Below are positions 24,848 to 33,339 of a stretch of 36,139 nucleotides of DNA, one piece after another (within the stretch, counting starts at the first letter, position 1; each line of letters opens with the position of its first letter). Source of the stretch: Novosphingobium sp. HII-3 (GTDB lineage Bacteria > Pseudomonadota > Alphaproteobacteria > Sphingomonadales > Sphingomonadaceae). The position numbers and the translations under genes are program-made. Below the pieces are notes generated by a model. That model saw only the letters and a list, made by a program, of their open reading frames with translations. It was not told the origin of the DNA and searched no databases. The stretch covers positions 1 to 36,139 of the forward strand of contig NZ_PPSM01000027.1 of assembly GCF_002916655.1 (NCBI RefSeq), read 5' to 3'.

Positions 24848-27800
24848 TCACGCGACCGTCTCCGCGACGAGACCGTCGAGCCACGCCTCGACCTTAGCGG
24901 CGAACTCGGTCTTGATCGTCCAAACATCGGTGAACTCGGCGTAAGCCCAGCGCCCCTGCGTACCGAGGTTGTTTACGCCGGGCACCCATAGGGTGCTCAT
25001 GGTAAGGGCCTTGTCCTTGTCGTCTTCGTCGCGCTCGCCCTTGATCTCGACAACGAGATTGAGTGGGTTATCGGCTCCTTGGCCATCGTCCAGACGCAAA
25101 ATGAAATCGGGACGATAACGCCGAGCCTCGCCGCCCGCAGTGTAAGGGACCTCGAAACCGAGGTTGTGGTTCTTCACCCATGCCAGCACGCGGCGATGGC
25201 TATCAGCCACCCGGCAGAACTCCGCCTCCCAATCGCTGTCGATCACAGCATAATTTACATGGCAGCGTTCACCGGTTTCATACCGGTCCTTGCTCGTCAT
25301 GAAGCTCACGCTCCGTGACGACCCTTCGCGATTGTATGGATCGAGCATGGCCAGAACACGCCCGCCACCTTCCTGAGCCTGCGTGATAGCCGCCATGATG
25401 CGGTCGGCCACCCGATCCGCAATGGCGTAGTAGAGGAGCTGCGCCGGCTGAGTTGAACCTTTGACGACCAGATGGTTGTTCATCCATTTGCGCACGATGG
25501 TGCGCATCTGCATGACCAAGCCAGCGTTGACCGGTTGTCCACTCTCGGTGAGGCGCCGCTTCACGATCCAGTCCGCCAGACGCAAGGCCACAGAAGACTG
25601 GCGCATTTCCCCGAGGTGATCGAGCGTAAGCTCTGACTGCTCACCGACGATCCCCGAGTTGACCGTTTCCGTTGCTCCAACCAGTTCAGGGGTCAGCTCA
25701 AGCCCGGAGTCCGCCGTGAACTCGGCCCGGATGACGTCCTGCGGCATCTCGGTTCGATACCCTTCCACGCGCGGGAAGCGGATCTCTGACATGTCGCGGG
25801 TCGGCACCATTGCGTGGACGCGCACCATATCTGGCGGCGTCTTGATCGGTGCCAAGACCGGCTGGGCGGTGAAATCGAAAGGAATGCCAAGTACGTCGGC
25901 ATATTCCACGCCGAAGCGGCCATCCTGCTGCAACTGGTAGGACTGGCGACGGAGCGCACGCCCCATGACCTGCTCACACAGAAGCTGAGTGCCAAAGGCG
26001 CGCACGCCGAGGACGTGGGTAACGGTGTTCGCGTCCCACCCTTCGGTCAACATCGAGACCGAAACCACGCAACGGATGCCCTCGCCCAACTGCCCGCGGC
26101 GCCCAACGGTATTGAGAACTTCGCGCAGGATGGTGCTGTCGTCGATTTTTTCCGCAGCGGCCCGGTCACCGGTACGTTGGATCAGTTCTTCCTTGAACCT
26201 CTCGATCTCGTCCTTAGCGGCATCACGAAAATCCGTCGAAATCGCCTCACCGGACTCAAGCTGCATAGAGTCGATGAGAAGCGTACGCATCCGCGGAAGG
26301 GCTGTGCCATCAGGATCGAAGTTACGGAAGAGCTTGCACTTGCCGGCAAAAAGCGAACGATTGCCATGCCCGTCTTCCAGCTCATATCCCGAAATGTAAT
26401 CATGGACGAGCTTCGATGTCGCGGTGTTGTTGCAAACCACAATGAAGACGGGATCTACACCGATACCCGCAGCCTTCCATGCATCGAATGTCTTCTCGTA
26501 ATGACCGTATAGCGCATCGATAGCGGTCAGGAGTTCGTTCGGCAGCTTCTGCGGATCATCAAAGCCGGATTTTCCACGTCCCTTTTTCGGCAGCTTCGAT
26601 CCAATGTGCTTCCACAAATCTCGAAACATTGGCGTTTCACCGCCGGGAACATTGTCCATGATGGGAACGCGCGGAAGCTTCACGATCCCGCATTCGATCG
26701 CATCCATGAGCGAAAAATCGCTCATGACCCAGCCGAACAATGAACCCTCGCGATAACCGGAGCCACGCAGGAAGAATGGCGTGGCAGACAGGTCGTAGAC
26801 CATGTTGAGGCCCAACTCCCGCTTCATGGCTTCCAGGCCAGCGATCCAGAGCCGTGCAGCCTCGTTGTTCTCCTTGGCTTCGGCGAGTTCGTCCCCCTTA
26901 AGTGCCTTCTGCTCTTCGTCCGTGAGCGGACGCTCGCGATAACAATGATGGGCCTCGTCGTTGAGCACGACGACATTCTTCATGCCCATCAATTCACCGG
27001 CCACGCGACGAATCATCGCTCCATCGCTCTCAGGCTTCGGGTCGGTGCGCAGTGCCGACCTCTGCACCTTGTTGAGCGCCATCTCGTCCTTCTTTTTGAA
27101 GGCGTGATAGTTTGTGATGACGATCTTGGCCTTGCCCAAGTCCGGCAGCATGTCCTCGGGGACAATTTCCCGGCTTTTGTAGTAGCTTTCCGGGTCATTG
27201 GGCTGGAGAACGCGCAACCGGTCCTTGATGGTGATGCCAGGCGCCACGATAAGGAAGCCGCGCGAAAAGCGTTTCGCGTTGGGGTGCCGCACCGCGTTGA
27301 CGGTATGCCAGGCGATAAGCATCGCCATTACCGTCGTCTTGCCTGCGCCGGTCGCAAGCTTCAGGGCAAGGCGCATCAGGTCGGGATTGGAAGCAGCGTT
27401 CGCTGCTTCGAGGTGAGTCCAGAAGCGCCTGCCCTGCGAGGACGACTTGGGCGCGACTTCCGTCAGCCAGATGACGGTCTCCACCGCCTCGACCTGACAG
27501 AAGAACGGGCGTTGATTGGCGAACTCGTGTGTGCGCCAGTGACGCAAAAGCCGAGCCGTCGAAGGTGTGACCTGCCACTGGCTCTCCGGCAGCCGGCGCC
27601 AACTCTCAACCTGCGAGCGGATGCCGTTTATGACTTCGGTGGGGTTGTACTCCTGGCCCAGTTCGTCCGCCAGAAGGTCCGGCTGGACGGCAGCTTTGCC
27701 GCGAACTTTCTTGGCTTTCGGGATGGGGGATACGAGTGCGCTTTTCCGCCGATACGGAACGATTACACTGGTTGGCTGGCCGGCGTCATCCAACTCCCAA

Positions 27801-27862
27801 TGCCGGACCGGCTCTTCATAGGGCGAGTTCAGGATCGGTGAATTAAAAAACTGATCACTCAT
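24848..27862 (-). CDS. res: Type III restriction endonuclease subunit (Res)
   Basis: 1004 aa. An SF2 helicase-translocase: motif I LKLATGAGKTTVMAML (about 167-182), motif II NDEAHH (about 301-306), motif III DLSATPFFLRGSG, and motif VI region LCEQVMGRALRRQSY. Near the C-terminus (about 910-945) is a PD-(D/E)xK nuclease: YRPDFILRL, then LNLVVEIKGE, with D and ExK intact. This is the ATP-dependent cutting subunit that works with Mod. It comes first in the array, not after mod as in most type III operons. The start is ATG 27862; an in-frame GTG at 27871 is possible, and no strong ribosome site decides. It is transcribed away from the envelope cassette, sharing a 340-bp divergent region. Confidence 0.9.
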   Translation of the reverse strand: MSDQFFNSPILNSPYEEPVRHWELDDAGQPTSVIVPYRRKSALVSPIPKAKKVRGKAAVQPDLLADELGQEYNPTEVINGIRSQVESWRRLPESQWQVTPSTARLLRHWRTHEFANQRPFFCQVEAVETVIWLTEVAPKSSSQGRRFWTHLEAANAASNPDLMRLALKLATGAGKTTVMAMLIAWHTVNAVRHPNAKRFSRGFLIVAPGITIKDRLRVLQPNDPESYYKSREIVPEDMLPDLGKAKIVITNYHAFKKKDEMALNKVQRSALRTDPKPESDGAMIRRVAGELMGMKNVVVLNDEAHHCYRERPLTDEEQKALKGDELAEAKENNEAARLWIAGLEAMKRELGLNMVYDLSATPFFLRGSGYREGSLFGWVMSDFSLMDAIECGIVKLPRVPIMDNVPGGETPMFRDLWKHIGSKLPKKGRGKSGFDDPQKLPNELLTAIDALYGHYEKTFDAWKAAGIGVDPVFIVVCNNTATSKLVHDYISGYELEDGHGNRSLFAGKCKLFRNFDPDGTALPRMRTLLIDSMQLESGEAISTDFRDAAKDEIERFKEELIQRTGDRAAAEKIDDSTILREVLNTVGRRGQLGEGIRCVVSVSMLTEGWDANTVTHVLGVRAFGTQLLCEQVMGRALRRQSYQLQQDGRFGVEYADVLGIPFDFTAQPVLAPIKTPPDMVRVHAMVPTRDMSEIRFPRVEGYRTEMPQDVIRAEFTADSGLELTPELVGATETVNSGIVGEQSELTLDHLGEMRQSSVALRLADWIVKRRLTESGQPVNAGLVMQMRTIVRKWMNNHLVVKGSTQPAQLLYYAIADRVADRIMAAITQAQEGGGRVLAMLDPYNREGSSRSVSFMTSKDRYETGERCHVNYAVIDSDWEAEFCRVADSHRRVLAWVKNHNLGFEVPYTAGGEARRYRPDFILRLDDGQGADNPLNLVVEIKGERDEDDKDKALTMSTLWVPGVNNLGTQGRWAYAEFTDVWTIKTEFAAKVEAWLDGLVAETVA

Positions 27863-28175
27863 AAACCGCACCCATTACAAATTTCCACTGCGTCTTGCCG
27901 CCCAGACAGTTGAGCTTCAGCCTGAAAGGCGAGGCAGCAATTCCTAGACCAACGGCGACGCCCCGCCCCATGCGCCAAGCCTCGAATCAATTGATTAGAC
28001 GCTTCGGCACACCTGCCGCCTATCGTTGCAGGGTGCTCGCTTAAGGGAAAGTGCAGATCCTGATTCTGAAGCATAATTCCCCAAATTTTCCGCTTAACTC
28101 GTTGCTGCCAGAAGCACCGAATGAACGAAATTTAATCCATATTTCGGTTCTTCCAGTTGCCGGAAAAACCGGATA
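27863..28175. promoter_or_regulatory. Divergent promoter region between res and cassette copy 2
   Basis: About 310 bp, gene-free. It holds a perfect 12-bp palindrome, AATCAATTGATT (27985-27996), 123 bp from the res start, suited to a dimeric regulator. An A/T-rich tract at about 28076-28145 precedes the cassette, and a CCGG-AAAAA-CCGG element lies just before it. No sure -35/-10 pairs. Confidence 0.4.
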
Positions 28176-28202
28176 AGCCCTCAATATTCAATGAGGGGGC
28201 TC
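28176..28202 (+). promoter_or_regulatory. Leader hairpin overlapping the ribosome binding site (cassette copy 2)
   Basis: AGCCCTCA (28176-28183) can pair with TGAGGG (28192-28197) plus nearby GCT, enclosing the Shine-Dalgarno purines before ATG 28203. The upstream arm differs from that of copy 1 yet keeps the pairing, while the SD side is identical. Confidence 0.4.
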
Positions 28203-28946
28203 ATGAAGAACAGAAACTGGATGCGCGCCGCTGTACTTGCGGCGTCTGTATGCGTTGCCATGCCAGTGATGGCGCAAGAGAAGACCGGCAACAAGGAGGG
28301 GTTCGCGCTGAAGCCAGGCACCGTGCGTATCGTATTGATGCGCCCGGTGATCGATGTCGGGGCGCAATCCACAGGCGGCATGTTTGAACCAAACGCCGAC
28401 TGGACCACCCAGGCGCGCGAATATCTCACTTCCGCGCTTGGAGAAGCACAGTCAAAGCTTGGAAACGTCGTGGTCGAATATTCCGATCAATCGACCGGCG
28501 ACGGGCCGATGGTGACGCAGTACTCTCATCTCTTTAACGCAGTGGCCGACTCGGTGATCGAGTATCAGTTCTTCCCGGGCAATCGCCTGCCCACCAAGAA
28601 GCATGGCAAAAGCTTCGACTGGGGCATGGGCGACGGCCTGGCACGCCTGACATCTCTCAGCGGCGCCGACTACGCACTCTTCATCACTACGCATGACGAA
28701 TATGGTTCGACCGGGCGCAAAATGCTGCAGATCGTCGGCATGCTCGGCGGCGTTGGTGTGACATCCGGCGTGCATCAGGGCTATGCGGGCCTCGTCGATC
28801 TGAAAACCGGCGAACTGGTATGGCTCAACGCTGACCGCCAGATGGGCGGAGACGTGCGTACAGCGGAAGGCGCGCAAAAGCGCGTGAGTCAACTGCTCGA
28901 AGGTTTCCCCGGCCGTCCGGTCAAAGTCGCCGCTGCAGGCAACTGA
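28203..28946 (+). CDS. Exported CsgG/LpoB-like protein of envelope cassette, copy 2
   Basis: 247 aa, the island-borne paralogue of the gene at 2764. The signal peptide (MKNRNWMRAAVLAASVCVAM, cleavage about residue 25 after VMAQ) has diverged most; nine of the 27 differences between the copies fall in it. The mature protein keeps QEKTGNKEGF, TVRIVLMRPVIDVG, and DLKTGELVWLNADRQMGGDV unchanged or nearly so. The start is ATG 28203 behind the same GAGGGGG as in copy 1. One base separates it from the protease gene. With no frameshift or stop, it is under selection for function. It is divergent from res. Confidence 0.75.
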   Translation: MKNRNWMRAAVLAASVCVAMPVMAQEKTGNKEGFALKPGTVRIVLMRPVIDVGAQSTGGMFEPNADWTTQAREYLTSALGEAQSKLGNVVVEYSDQSTGDGPMVTQYSHLFNAVADSVIEYQFFPGNRLPTKKHGKSFDWGMGDGLARLTSLSGADYALFITTHDEYGSTGRKMLQIVGMLGGVGVTSGVHQGYAGLVDLKTGELVWLNADRQMGGDVRTAEGAQKRVSQLLEGFPGRPVKVAAAGN

Positions 28947-28947
28947 A

Positions 28948-30126
28948 ATGCGCTGCTCGCTTGCGCTGATAGTCAGCGCACTCGTCGCGTTGGCTGGAAC
29001 AACAGCCCATGCTGCAGATCCTTCGCTCGCGCTTCCTCCATTCAGCCCGGCTTATGAGCCGACCAACGTCGATGAGCGCGGCCTGTGGATGCAGACCGAT
29101 GAGATCGAACGTAGGCTCCGCGATAGTCATCTCCGTATCCGCGACGGCAATCTCGAGCGGTATCTGTTGGGCGTTCTGTGCCGTGAAGTCGGCCAGGAGC
29201 GGTGTGCGGGCGTGCGCGTCTATGCGATCGAGGATCCACAATTCAACGCCTCGATGATGCCCAATGGCGCCATGCAAGTCCAATCCGGGCTGCTGCTGCG
29301 CGTGCGCAACGAGGGCGAACTTGCCGCCGTTCTCGGTCACGAATTTGCGCATTTCGAACTTCGCCATGGCCTGAACGGGTTCAAAAATAGACGTACAGGC
29401 AGCGACGTCATGGCATGGATTTCGGTACTGGGAGGCATCACCAACACGCCCACCGGCAGCACGCAACTCTCGATCGCTGGCTCCATATTCAAGTTCAATC
29501 GCGACCAGGAGACCGCAGCGGATATGCTGGGCCTGAAATACACGGCACAGTCCGGGTATCCAGCTCATTCCGCTTCGGAAATCTGGCAATCCCTGATGGC
29601 CGAACAGGAAGCTACCGCCCGGGGTCGTAAGCTTAAGGCCAATCAGCATTTCACGGCCGGTTTCTTCGACACCCACCCGACTTCGCTTAGCCGTTCGGTT
29701 TATCTGGCCGAGGCAGCGGATAAGATGCCTGCCGGAGGTGATTCACGCACTCAGGAATTGCAGGCCGCACTCGCTCCCTATCTGCCGCGTTTCCTATCCG
29801 CCCAGAACAAACTCAACGATTTCGGCGGGACGGACTACATCCTATCGAATCTCGCAGCTCGCGGCGGCTGGACTCCAGACCTGTTGTTCGCACGCGGTGA
29901 ACTTTACCGTGCTCGTGCGAACCCGCGAGACTTGCAACTTGCCAGCCAATTCTACCGCGACGCCAAGGCTGCCGGTTACACCGGCGCTGAACTGGATCGC
30001 AATCTGGGCCTTGCGCTGATCCGAAATGGCCAAGTCGACGAAGGCCGCGTCGCTCTCTCCGCCTATTTGACCGAAGCACCAGATGCTTCGGACGCGGCGA
30101 TCATCCACACGCTTATGGCGAACTGA
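28948..30126 (+). CDS. Exported M48-family zinc metalloprotease, copy 2
   Basis: 392 aa, the same length as copy 1 with no indel. Signal peptide at 1-22 (MRCSLALIVSALVALAGTTAHA). Zinc motif HEFAH at 131-135, third ligand in QETAADMLGL, then DTHPTSLSRSVYL. The TPR-like C-terminal part is kept (LFARGELYRARANPRDLQLA, NLGLALIRNGQVDEG). The protein therefore has every catalytic feature of copy 1, and the pair could compete or share substrates. The gene lies one base after its partner and 9 nt before the third gene, exactly as in copy 1. Confidence 0.9.
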   Translation: MRCSLALIVSALVALAGTTAHAADPSLALPPFSPAYEPTNVDERGLWMQTDEIERRLRDSHLRIRDGNLERYLLGVLCREVGQERCAGVRVYAIEDPQFNASMMPNGAMQVQSGLLLRVRNEGELAAVLGHEFAHFELRHGLNGFKNRRTGSDVMAWISVLGGITNTPTGSTQLSIAGSIFKFNRDQETAADMLGLKYTAQSGYPAHSASEIWQSLMAEQEATARGRKLKANQHFTAGFFDTHPTSLSRSVYLAEAADKMPAGGDSRTQELQAALAPYLPRFLSAQNKLNDFGGTDYILSNLAARGGWTPDLLFARGELYRARANPRDLQLASQFYRDAKAAGYTGAELDRNLGLALIRNGQVDEGRVALSAYLTEAPDASDAAIIHTLMAN

Positions 30127-30135
30127 GGTACAACC

Positions 30136-30720
30136 ATGTCGCGCTCCGTGATTCTCACCCTGGCTCTTGCCGCCACCGTGTCCTCGCCCTGCCTCGCCAA
30201 TTCATTGGTAGCTCCCGGTCCGCGCTCCGGCATCGCCAAATCGCGGATTGCGGCCACGCCAGCAGGCGAATGGAACAAGCTCAGCCTCAGCGGAGGCAAA
30301 AATGTCGAAGTCTGGACGTTGGACGGCGACTCACTGAACAAGGTCACATTCTTCGGCGGAATCGCTGCAGGCCAGCCACTACTGCGAGAACGCGACAAGA
30401 AAAACAGCCCGCTGCCAAAGGTGGCTGGCGATATGCTGGTAACGGACATCCCGACGCTGCTGGAGACCACTTATCGCAGCCAGTATGCCGTCAACCAGAT
30501 GGCCATCGAAACGCAACTGCCCGCCAAACTGGACGGCCACTCGGGCATTCGCTTCAGCTACAGCTTCACCAAGAGCGACGACGTCCGTCGTAAAGGCGAA
30601 GCCGTGGGTGCGATGGTCAACGGCCAACTCTATCTGATTTGCTATGAAGCCCCGGAAATCTATTTCTTCGACAAGGACGTGGAGAAATTCAGGTCGCTGG
30701 CTGGATCAATCAAGCTCTGA
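30136..30720 (+). CDS. Small exported protein of envelope cassette, copy 2
   Basis: 194 aa, paralogue of the gene at 4697. The signal peptide (MSRSVILTLALAATVSSPCLA) differs in most positions, but the mature core from about residue 41 to 96 is almost unchanged (PAGEWNKLSLSGGKNVEVW, TFFGGIAAGQPLL), as is FTKSDDVRRKGEA. That contrast, a free signal peptide and a fixed core, points to purifying selection on the mature protein. Family and role are unknown. It is the last gene of the cassette; a hairpin follows at 30728-30752. Confidence 0.75.
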   Translation: MSRSVILTLALAATVSSPCLANSLVAPGPRSGIAKSRIAATPAGEWNKLSLSGGKNVEVWTLDGDSLNKVTFFGGIAAGQPLLRERDKKNSPLPKVAGDMLVTDIPTLLETTYRSQYAVNQMAIETQLPAKLDGHSGIRFSYSFTKSDDVRRKGEAVGAMVNGQLYLICYEAPEIYFFDKDVEKFRSLAGSIKL

Positions 30721-30727
30721 AGCATTC

Positions 30728-30752
30728 TGCCGTGAAGCCAGGCTGCACGGCA
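30728..30752. terminator. Hairpin between convergent genes
   Basis: TGCCGTG (30728-30734) and CACGGCA (30746-30752) form a 7-bp stem with an 11-nt loop, followed by an A-run. It sits after cassette copy 2 and beyond the end of the methyltransferase on the other strand. The lack of a T-run on the plus strand makes it a weak terminator. The rest of 30753-30954 holds nothing I can name. Confidence 0.35.
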
Positions 30753-30954
30753 AAAATCGTAAAAATTATTCCGCGAGCGACCGGCCCCTTCCGCCAGCAT
30801 CCGCACCTTCGGCTGGAAAAAAGGGTGGTACCCTTCCTCATCTTGGCCGGGGGCGCTGTTTCGGCGCAGCGGGAGCCATGAACACCGCTCCCGCGCGCAA
30901 TTCAAATCGGATGCGGTGGTCAGGCGACGTATATCGCCCGGCCCCGCGTTTGGC

Positions 30955-31632
30955 TCAGCAGATCCACATCGACATCTCCACGTCGTCGGCAAATGGCACT
31001 GACACCCAGCCGTTGGCAGCATCGCGCACGCGCTCGACATAGGGCGGGCAGCAGTCGGCGTTGTCGGCCAGCACCAGCGCACCTGGGCGCAGGCGCGGTT
31101 GCAGCAGGTCGAGCACGTCGAGATACAGACCCTTGGCTCCATCGAGCAGAACGAGGTCGATGCTCTCGGACAGGTTCGCCGCAAGGGTTTCCAGCGCGTC
31201 GCCTTCGCGGATCTCGACCAGATCGGCAACGCCAGCCTCGGCGAGATTGGCACGGGCGCGCTCGACCTTGGCCGGCTCGAACTCGCTGGTGATGAGCCTG
31301 CCACCTCCGTTGTCGCGCAGCGCCGAGGCCAGGCAGATGGTCGAGAGGCCGAATGACGTGCCGAACTCGACCACGCTGCTCGCCCTTATGCTGCGTGCCA
31401 GCATATAGAGCAGGCGCCCCGTCTCGGGCGAAACGGCCAAAGGCACATCCTTCATGCGCGCGTAGAAATCATGATAGTCTGTGCGGCTGTGCAGGATGCG
31501 CTCCTTGTCCGCCTCGCTCAGCGTGTTCCAGTAGTCGGACACGCCCGGCATCTTCGAGGGGATGGAGCGCGCATCGAGGCCGAACAGGCGCTCGAGCAGC
31601 GGGGCGACGGGGGCTGTCGTGAACGTGGTCAT
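30955..31632 (-). CDS. Class I SAM-dependent O-methyltransferase
   Basis: 225 aa, complete. SAM motif I VVEFGTSFGLSTICLA (about 75-90), the acidic residue after beta-2 in LITSEFEP (about 106), LVEIREGDALETL (about 128-140), motif IV-like IDLVLLDGAKGLYLDVLDLL (about 149-168) and motif V ALVLADNA. This matches small-molecule O-methyltransferases of the catechol/caffeoyl-CoA type in fold. The metal ligands in that group (D in LLDGA, DN in LADNA) are present, suggesting divalent-metal dependence. The start is ATG 31632 behind GGAG. A TetR regulator is divergent, 84 bp away, so it is probably its repressor. Substrate unknown. Confidence 0.85.
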   Translation of the reverse strand: MTTFTTAPVAPLLERLFGLDARSIPSKMPGVSDYWNTLSEADKERILHSRTDYHDFYARMKDVPLAVSPETGRLLYMLARSIRASSVVEFGTSFGLSTICLASALRDNGGGRLITSEFEPAKVERARANLAEAGVADLVEIREGDALETLAANLSESIDLVLLDGAKGLYLDVLDLLQPRLRPGALVLADNADCCPPYVERVRDAANGWVSVPFADDVEMSMWIC

Positions 31633-31716
31633 GTGATCTCCATCGGGAGGGTTGCGATGGCGATGAAAATACGACTAATTCGTCAGGTTCACTAATCGCA
31701 TTCCGAAGGACCACCC
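31633..31716. promoter_or_regulatory. Divergent promoter/operator between methyltransferase and TetR gene
   Basis: An 84-bp region with ACTAAT twice (31674-31679 and 31691-31696), 17 bp apart, and the small inverted repeat ACGA-CTAAT-TCGT (31671-31683). The spacing and symmetry fit a TetR-type operator overlapping both promoters. Assignment is by position. Confidence 0.4.
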
Positions 31717-32361
31717 ATGGCTCCGCGTGCAAATCCGCAGGTTTCCTCGAGAAAGTCGCCAAAGCAGGCCCGCTCGGAAGACCTCGTTTCTGCCGTTCTC
31801 ACCGCTGCTGTTCAGGTTTTGCGCGACGAAGGGGCAGCGCGCTTCACCACGGCGCGCGTGGCCGAGCGCGCAGGCGTCAGCGTCGGTTCGCTCTACCAGT
31901 ATTTTCCGAACAAGGCCGCGATCCTGTTCCGGCTGCAGAGCGACGAATGGCAGCAGACCTCGGCCATGCTGCGTACGATCCTGGAGGACAGGACCCAGAC
32001 GCCAGCCGTGCGCTTGCGCACGCTGGTCCATGCCTTTCTGCGCTCGGAGTGCGACGAAGCCGAGGTGCGCCGCGCCCTCGCCGATGCCGCCCCGTTGTAC
32101 CGCGATGCTCCTGAAGCCGCCCAGGCGCGTGCATCAGGCGCCCGGCTATTCGAGAACTTCATGGCCGAGGCGTTGGACTCTGCGGATGATGCGACCCGAG
32201 GACTGGCAGCAGACCTCGTGCGGACAACCTTGTCACAGGTCTGCGGCAGCTTCTCGGAAACTCCTCGCAGCGATGACCAGATCACCGCCTACGCCGATGC
32301 CTTGGCCGACATGTTGTGCGCCTATCTCGATGACATCGAACGGAAAGGCAGGAACGCCTGA
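31717..32361 (+). CDS. TetR-family transcriptional regulator
   Basis: 214 aa. The N-terminal HTH is clear: VLTAAVQVLRDEGAARFTTARVAERAGVSVGSLYQYFPNKAAIL (about 26-69), with the TetR-typical 'vS.gslY.yF.nK' recognition helix. The C-terminal ligand domain (about 80-214) is all helical, AraR-like, with nothing that shows its ligand. An N-terminal basic tail (SSRKSPKQARS) may add DNA contacts. The start is ATG 31717 with AAGGA 6 nt upstream. It probably represses itself and the divergent methyltransferase gene. Confidence 0.9.
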   Translation: MAPRANPQVSSRKSPKQARSEDLVSAVLTAAVQVLRDEGAARFTTARVAERAGVSVGSLYQYFPNKAAILFRLQSDEWQQTSAMLRTILEDRTQTPAVRLRTLVHAFLRSECDEAEVRRALADAAPLYRDAPEAAQARASGARLFENFMAEALDSADDATRGLAADLVRTTLSQVCGSFSETPRSDDQITAYADALADMLCAYLDDIERKGRNA

Positions 32362-32487
32362 AGTTCGGCACACCTTCTAATTTGCCCTCAGAGACTCATG
32401 CAGAGTCAAAACGCCCCAGGGGGCACCCTGACGCCCATAAGTCGCACAAAGACGCTCAGCGAGTCTCAGAATCGAAATTTGAGCATA

Positions 32488-32712
32488 ATGGGCAGTCAGC
32501 ACACGTCACGTGTCGGAAAATTCAACCTCAAAGACCCGCGCAGTGTTACCTTGTATCATCGATCGGAAACATTCTGCGCGGGATGGTACCGTCTGCGTTG
32601 CGCTGATTTCGGCTGCACCCCGAGGGCCATCTACACGATCAGGCACAAGGGCCTCCAGTGGGCGGGACCGTTGCCAGAGGGGTTTGAGCTGCTCAGGGGA
32701 TTTCGAGGATGA
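32488..32712 (+). CDS. Possible small hypothetical protein, 74 aa
   Basis: A 74-aa ORF from an ATG in the gap after the TetR gene. It contains two cysteines close together (CAGWYRLRCADFGCT), a spacing seen in small zinc-binding proteins, and ends LPEGFELLRGFRG. An upstream in-frame ATG at 32398 would add a Ser/Thr-rich tail. There is no good ribosome site, and an antisense ORF also spans it. I keep it only because 'W.G..LPEGFE' looks protein-like. Confidence 0.3.
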   Translation: MGSQHTSRVGKFNLKDPRSVTLYHRSETFCAGWYRLRCADFGCTPRAIYTIRHKGLQWAGPLPEGFELLRGFRG

Positions 32713-32713
32713 A

Positions 32714-32839
32714 TTAATTCTACCTGCCCAGTCCACTCCCCGGTATATAAATATTTTTTCTGACGTTAATCATGACTTTATACTCTTTTAATTTTTGCTA
32801 TGGGGGGGGATAGAAGCTCTAGGTAGAATTAAATACCTA
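32714..32839. promoter_or_regulatory. AT-rich segment bounded by inverted repeats
   Basis: A 12-bp perfect inverted repeat, TTAATTCTACCT (32714-32725) and AGGTAGAATTAA (32821-32832), encloses about 95 bp that is far richer in A+T than the surroundings, with runs of T and an eight-base G-run near 32803. The right arm is also part of a hairpin, TAGGTA / TACCTA (32820-32839). No ORF fits. It could be a regulatory region, a tiny non-autonomous insertion, or an origin-like site of the excised island. Confidence 0.45.
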
Positions 32840-32952
32840 ACTCCTCCGTCGATTCGACAAAATTGGGGTGAGTCCTGACTTAACCCCTACGACACGCTTG
32901 GCAGCCCAACCACCGCTGGTTAAACGGCGCCCAACATTCAGGAACATTCAAC

Positions 32953-33186
32953 ATGGAAGCGCAGCCCAAGAAGCGGGGTCGGCCTCTCGGATCGGGGGGC
33001 AAGTACAATTTCGATCAGCTCCAACCCGGCGACAACATGGACGTGCCCTACGTCAACGAGAACACCGCCAAGAGCGTCCTGACCTCTGCCAAGAGCTGGG
33101 CGAAGAAGCGGGGTCTGACCGACGCACGGTTCATGACGCTGACCTACCGTTCGATCGGCGTCGTTCGCGTCTTCCGGCGCCGCTGA
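32953..33186 (+). CDS. Small basic protein with AT-hook-like N-terminus, 77 aa
   Basis: 77 aa, strongly basic. The N-terminus QPKKRGRPLGSGGK contains the RGRP core of an AT-hook, which binds the minor groove of A/T-rich DNA; an AT-rich segment lies 115 bp upstream. The remainder (FDQLQPGDNMDVPYV, SAKSWAKKRGL, then RSIGVVRVFRRR) resembles small proteins of phages and islands whose role is unknown to me. The start is ATG 32953 with AGGAA upstream. It is the first of three small plus-strand genes before the integrase module and may be a regulator or nucleoid-type protein of the island. Confidence 0.65.
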   Translation: MEAQPKKRGRPLGSGGKYNFDQLQPGDNMDVPYVNENTAKSVLTSAKSWAKKRGLTDARFMTLTYRSIGVVRVFRRR

Positions 33187-33339
33187 AGCTAGCTCAACGA
33201 CACCGTACCGTCAGAAAATTTAATCCGCGCCAGCACTTGCACGGCGAATCACGGACTCTTACGTCCACTAACGACCCGACCGGAGGCGGCAACCTCCAGC
33301 CGGGTCTGACCATCAACCGTCTTACAAGGAGACGACTCA

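Larger units (their letters stand above)
28187..30720 (+). repeat. Paralogous three-gene cassette, copy 2 (direct repeat partner of 2748-5281)
   Basis: See the partner entry: constant offset 25439 bp, equal length, same spacers, no net indel, divergence mainly silent. Homology appears to start at the ribosome site and stop at the last codon; upstream and downstream DNA are unrelated by eye. Confidence 0.85.

Noticed and set aside
27859..28074. 71-aa minus-strand ORF overlapping the res start, as a leader peptide
   Set aside because: Its stop overlaps the res ATG, which is suggestive, but it has no ribosome site and a Cys/Arg/Gly-rich composition.
2748..30720. Cassette repeats as the island's own attachment duplication or a recent duplication
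   Set aside because: About 20% DNA divergence and a position well away from the ends; one copy is internal to the island.
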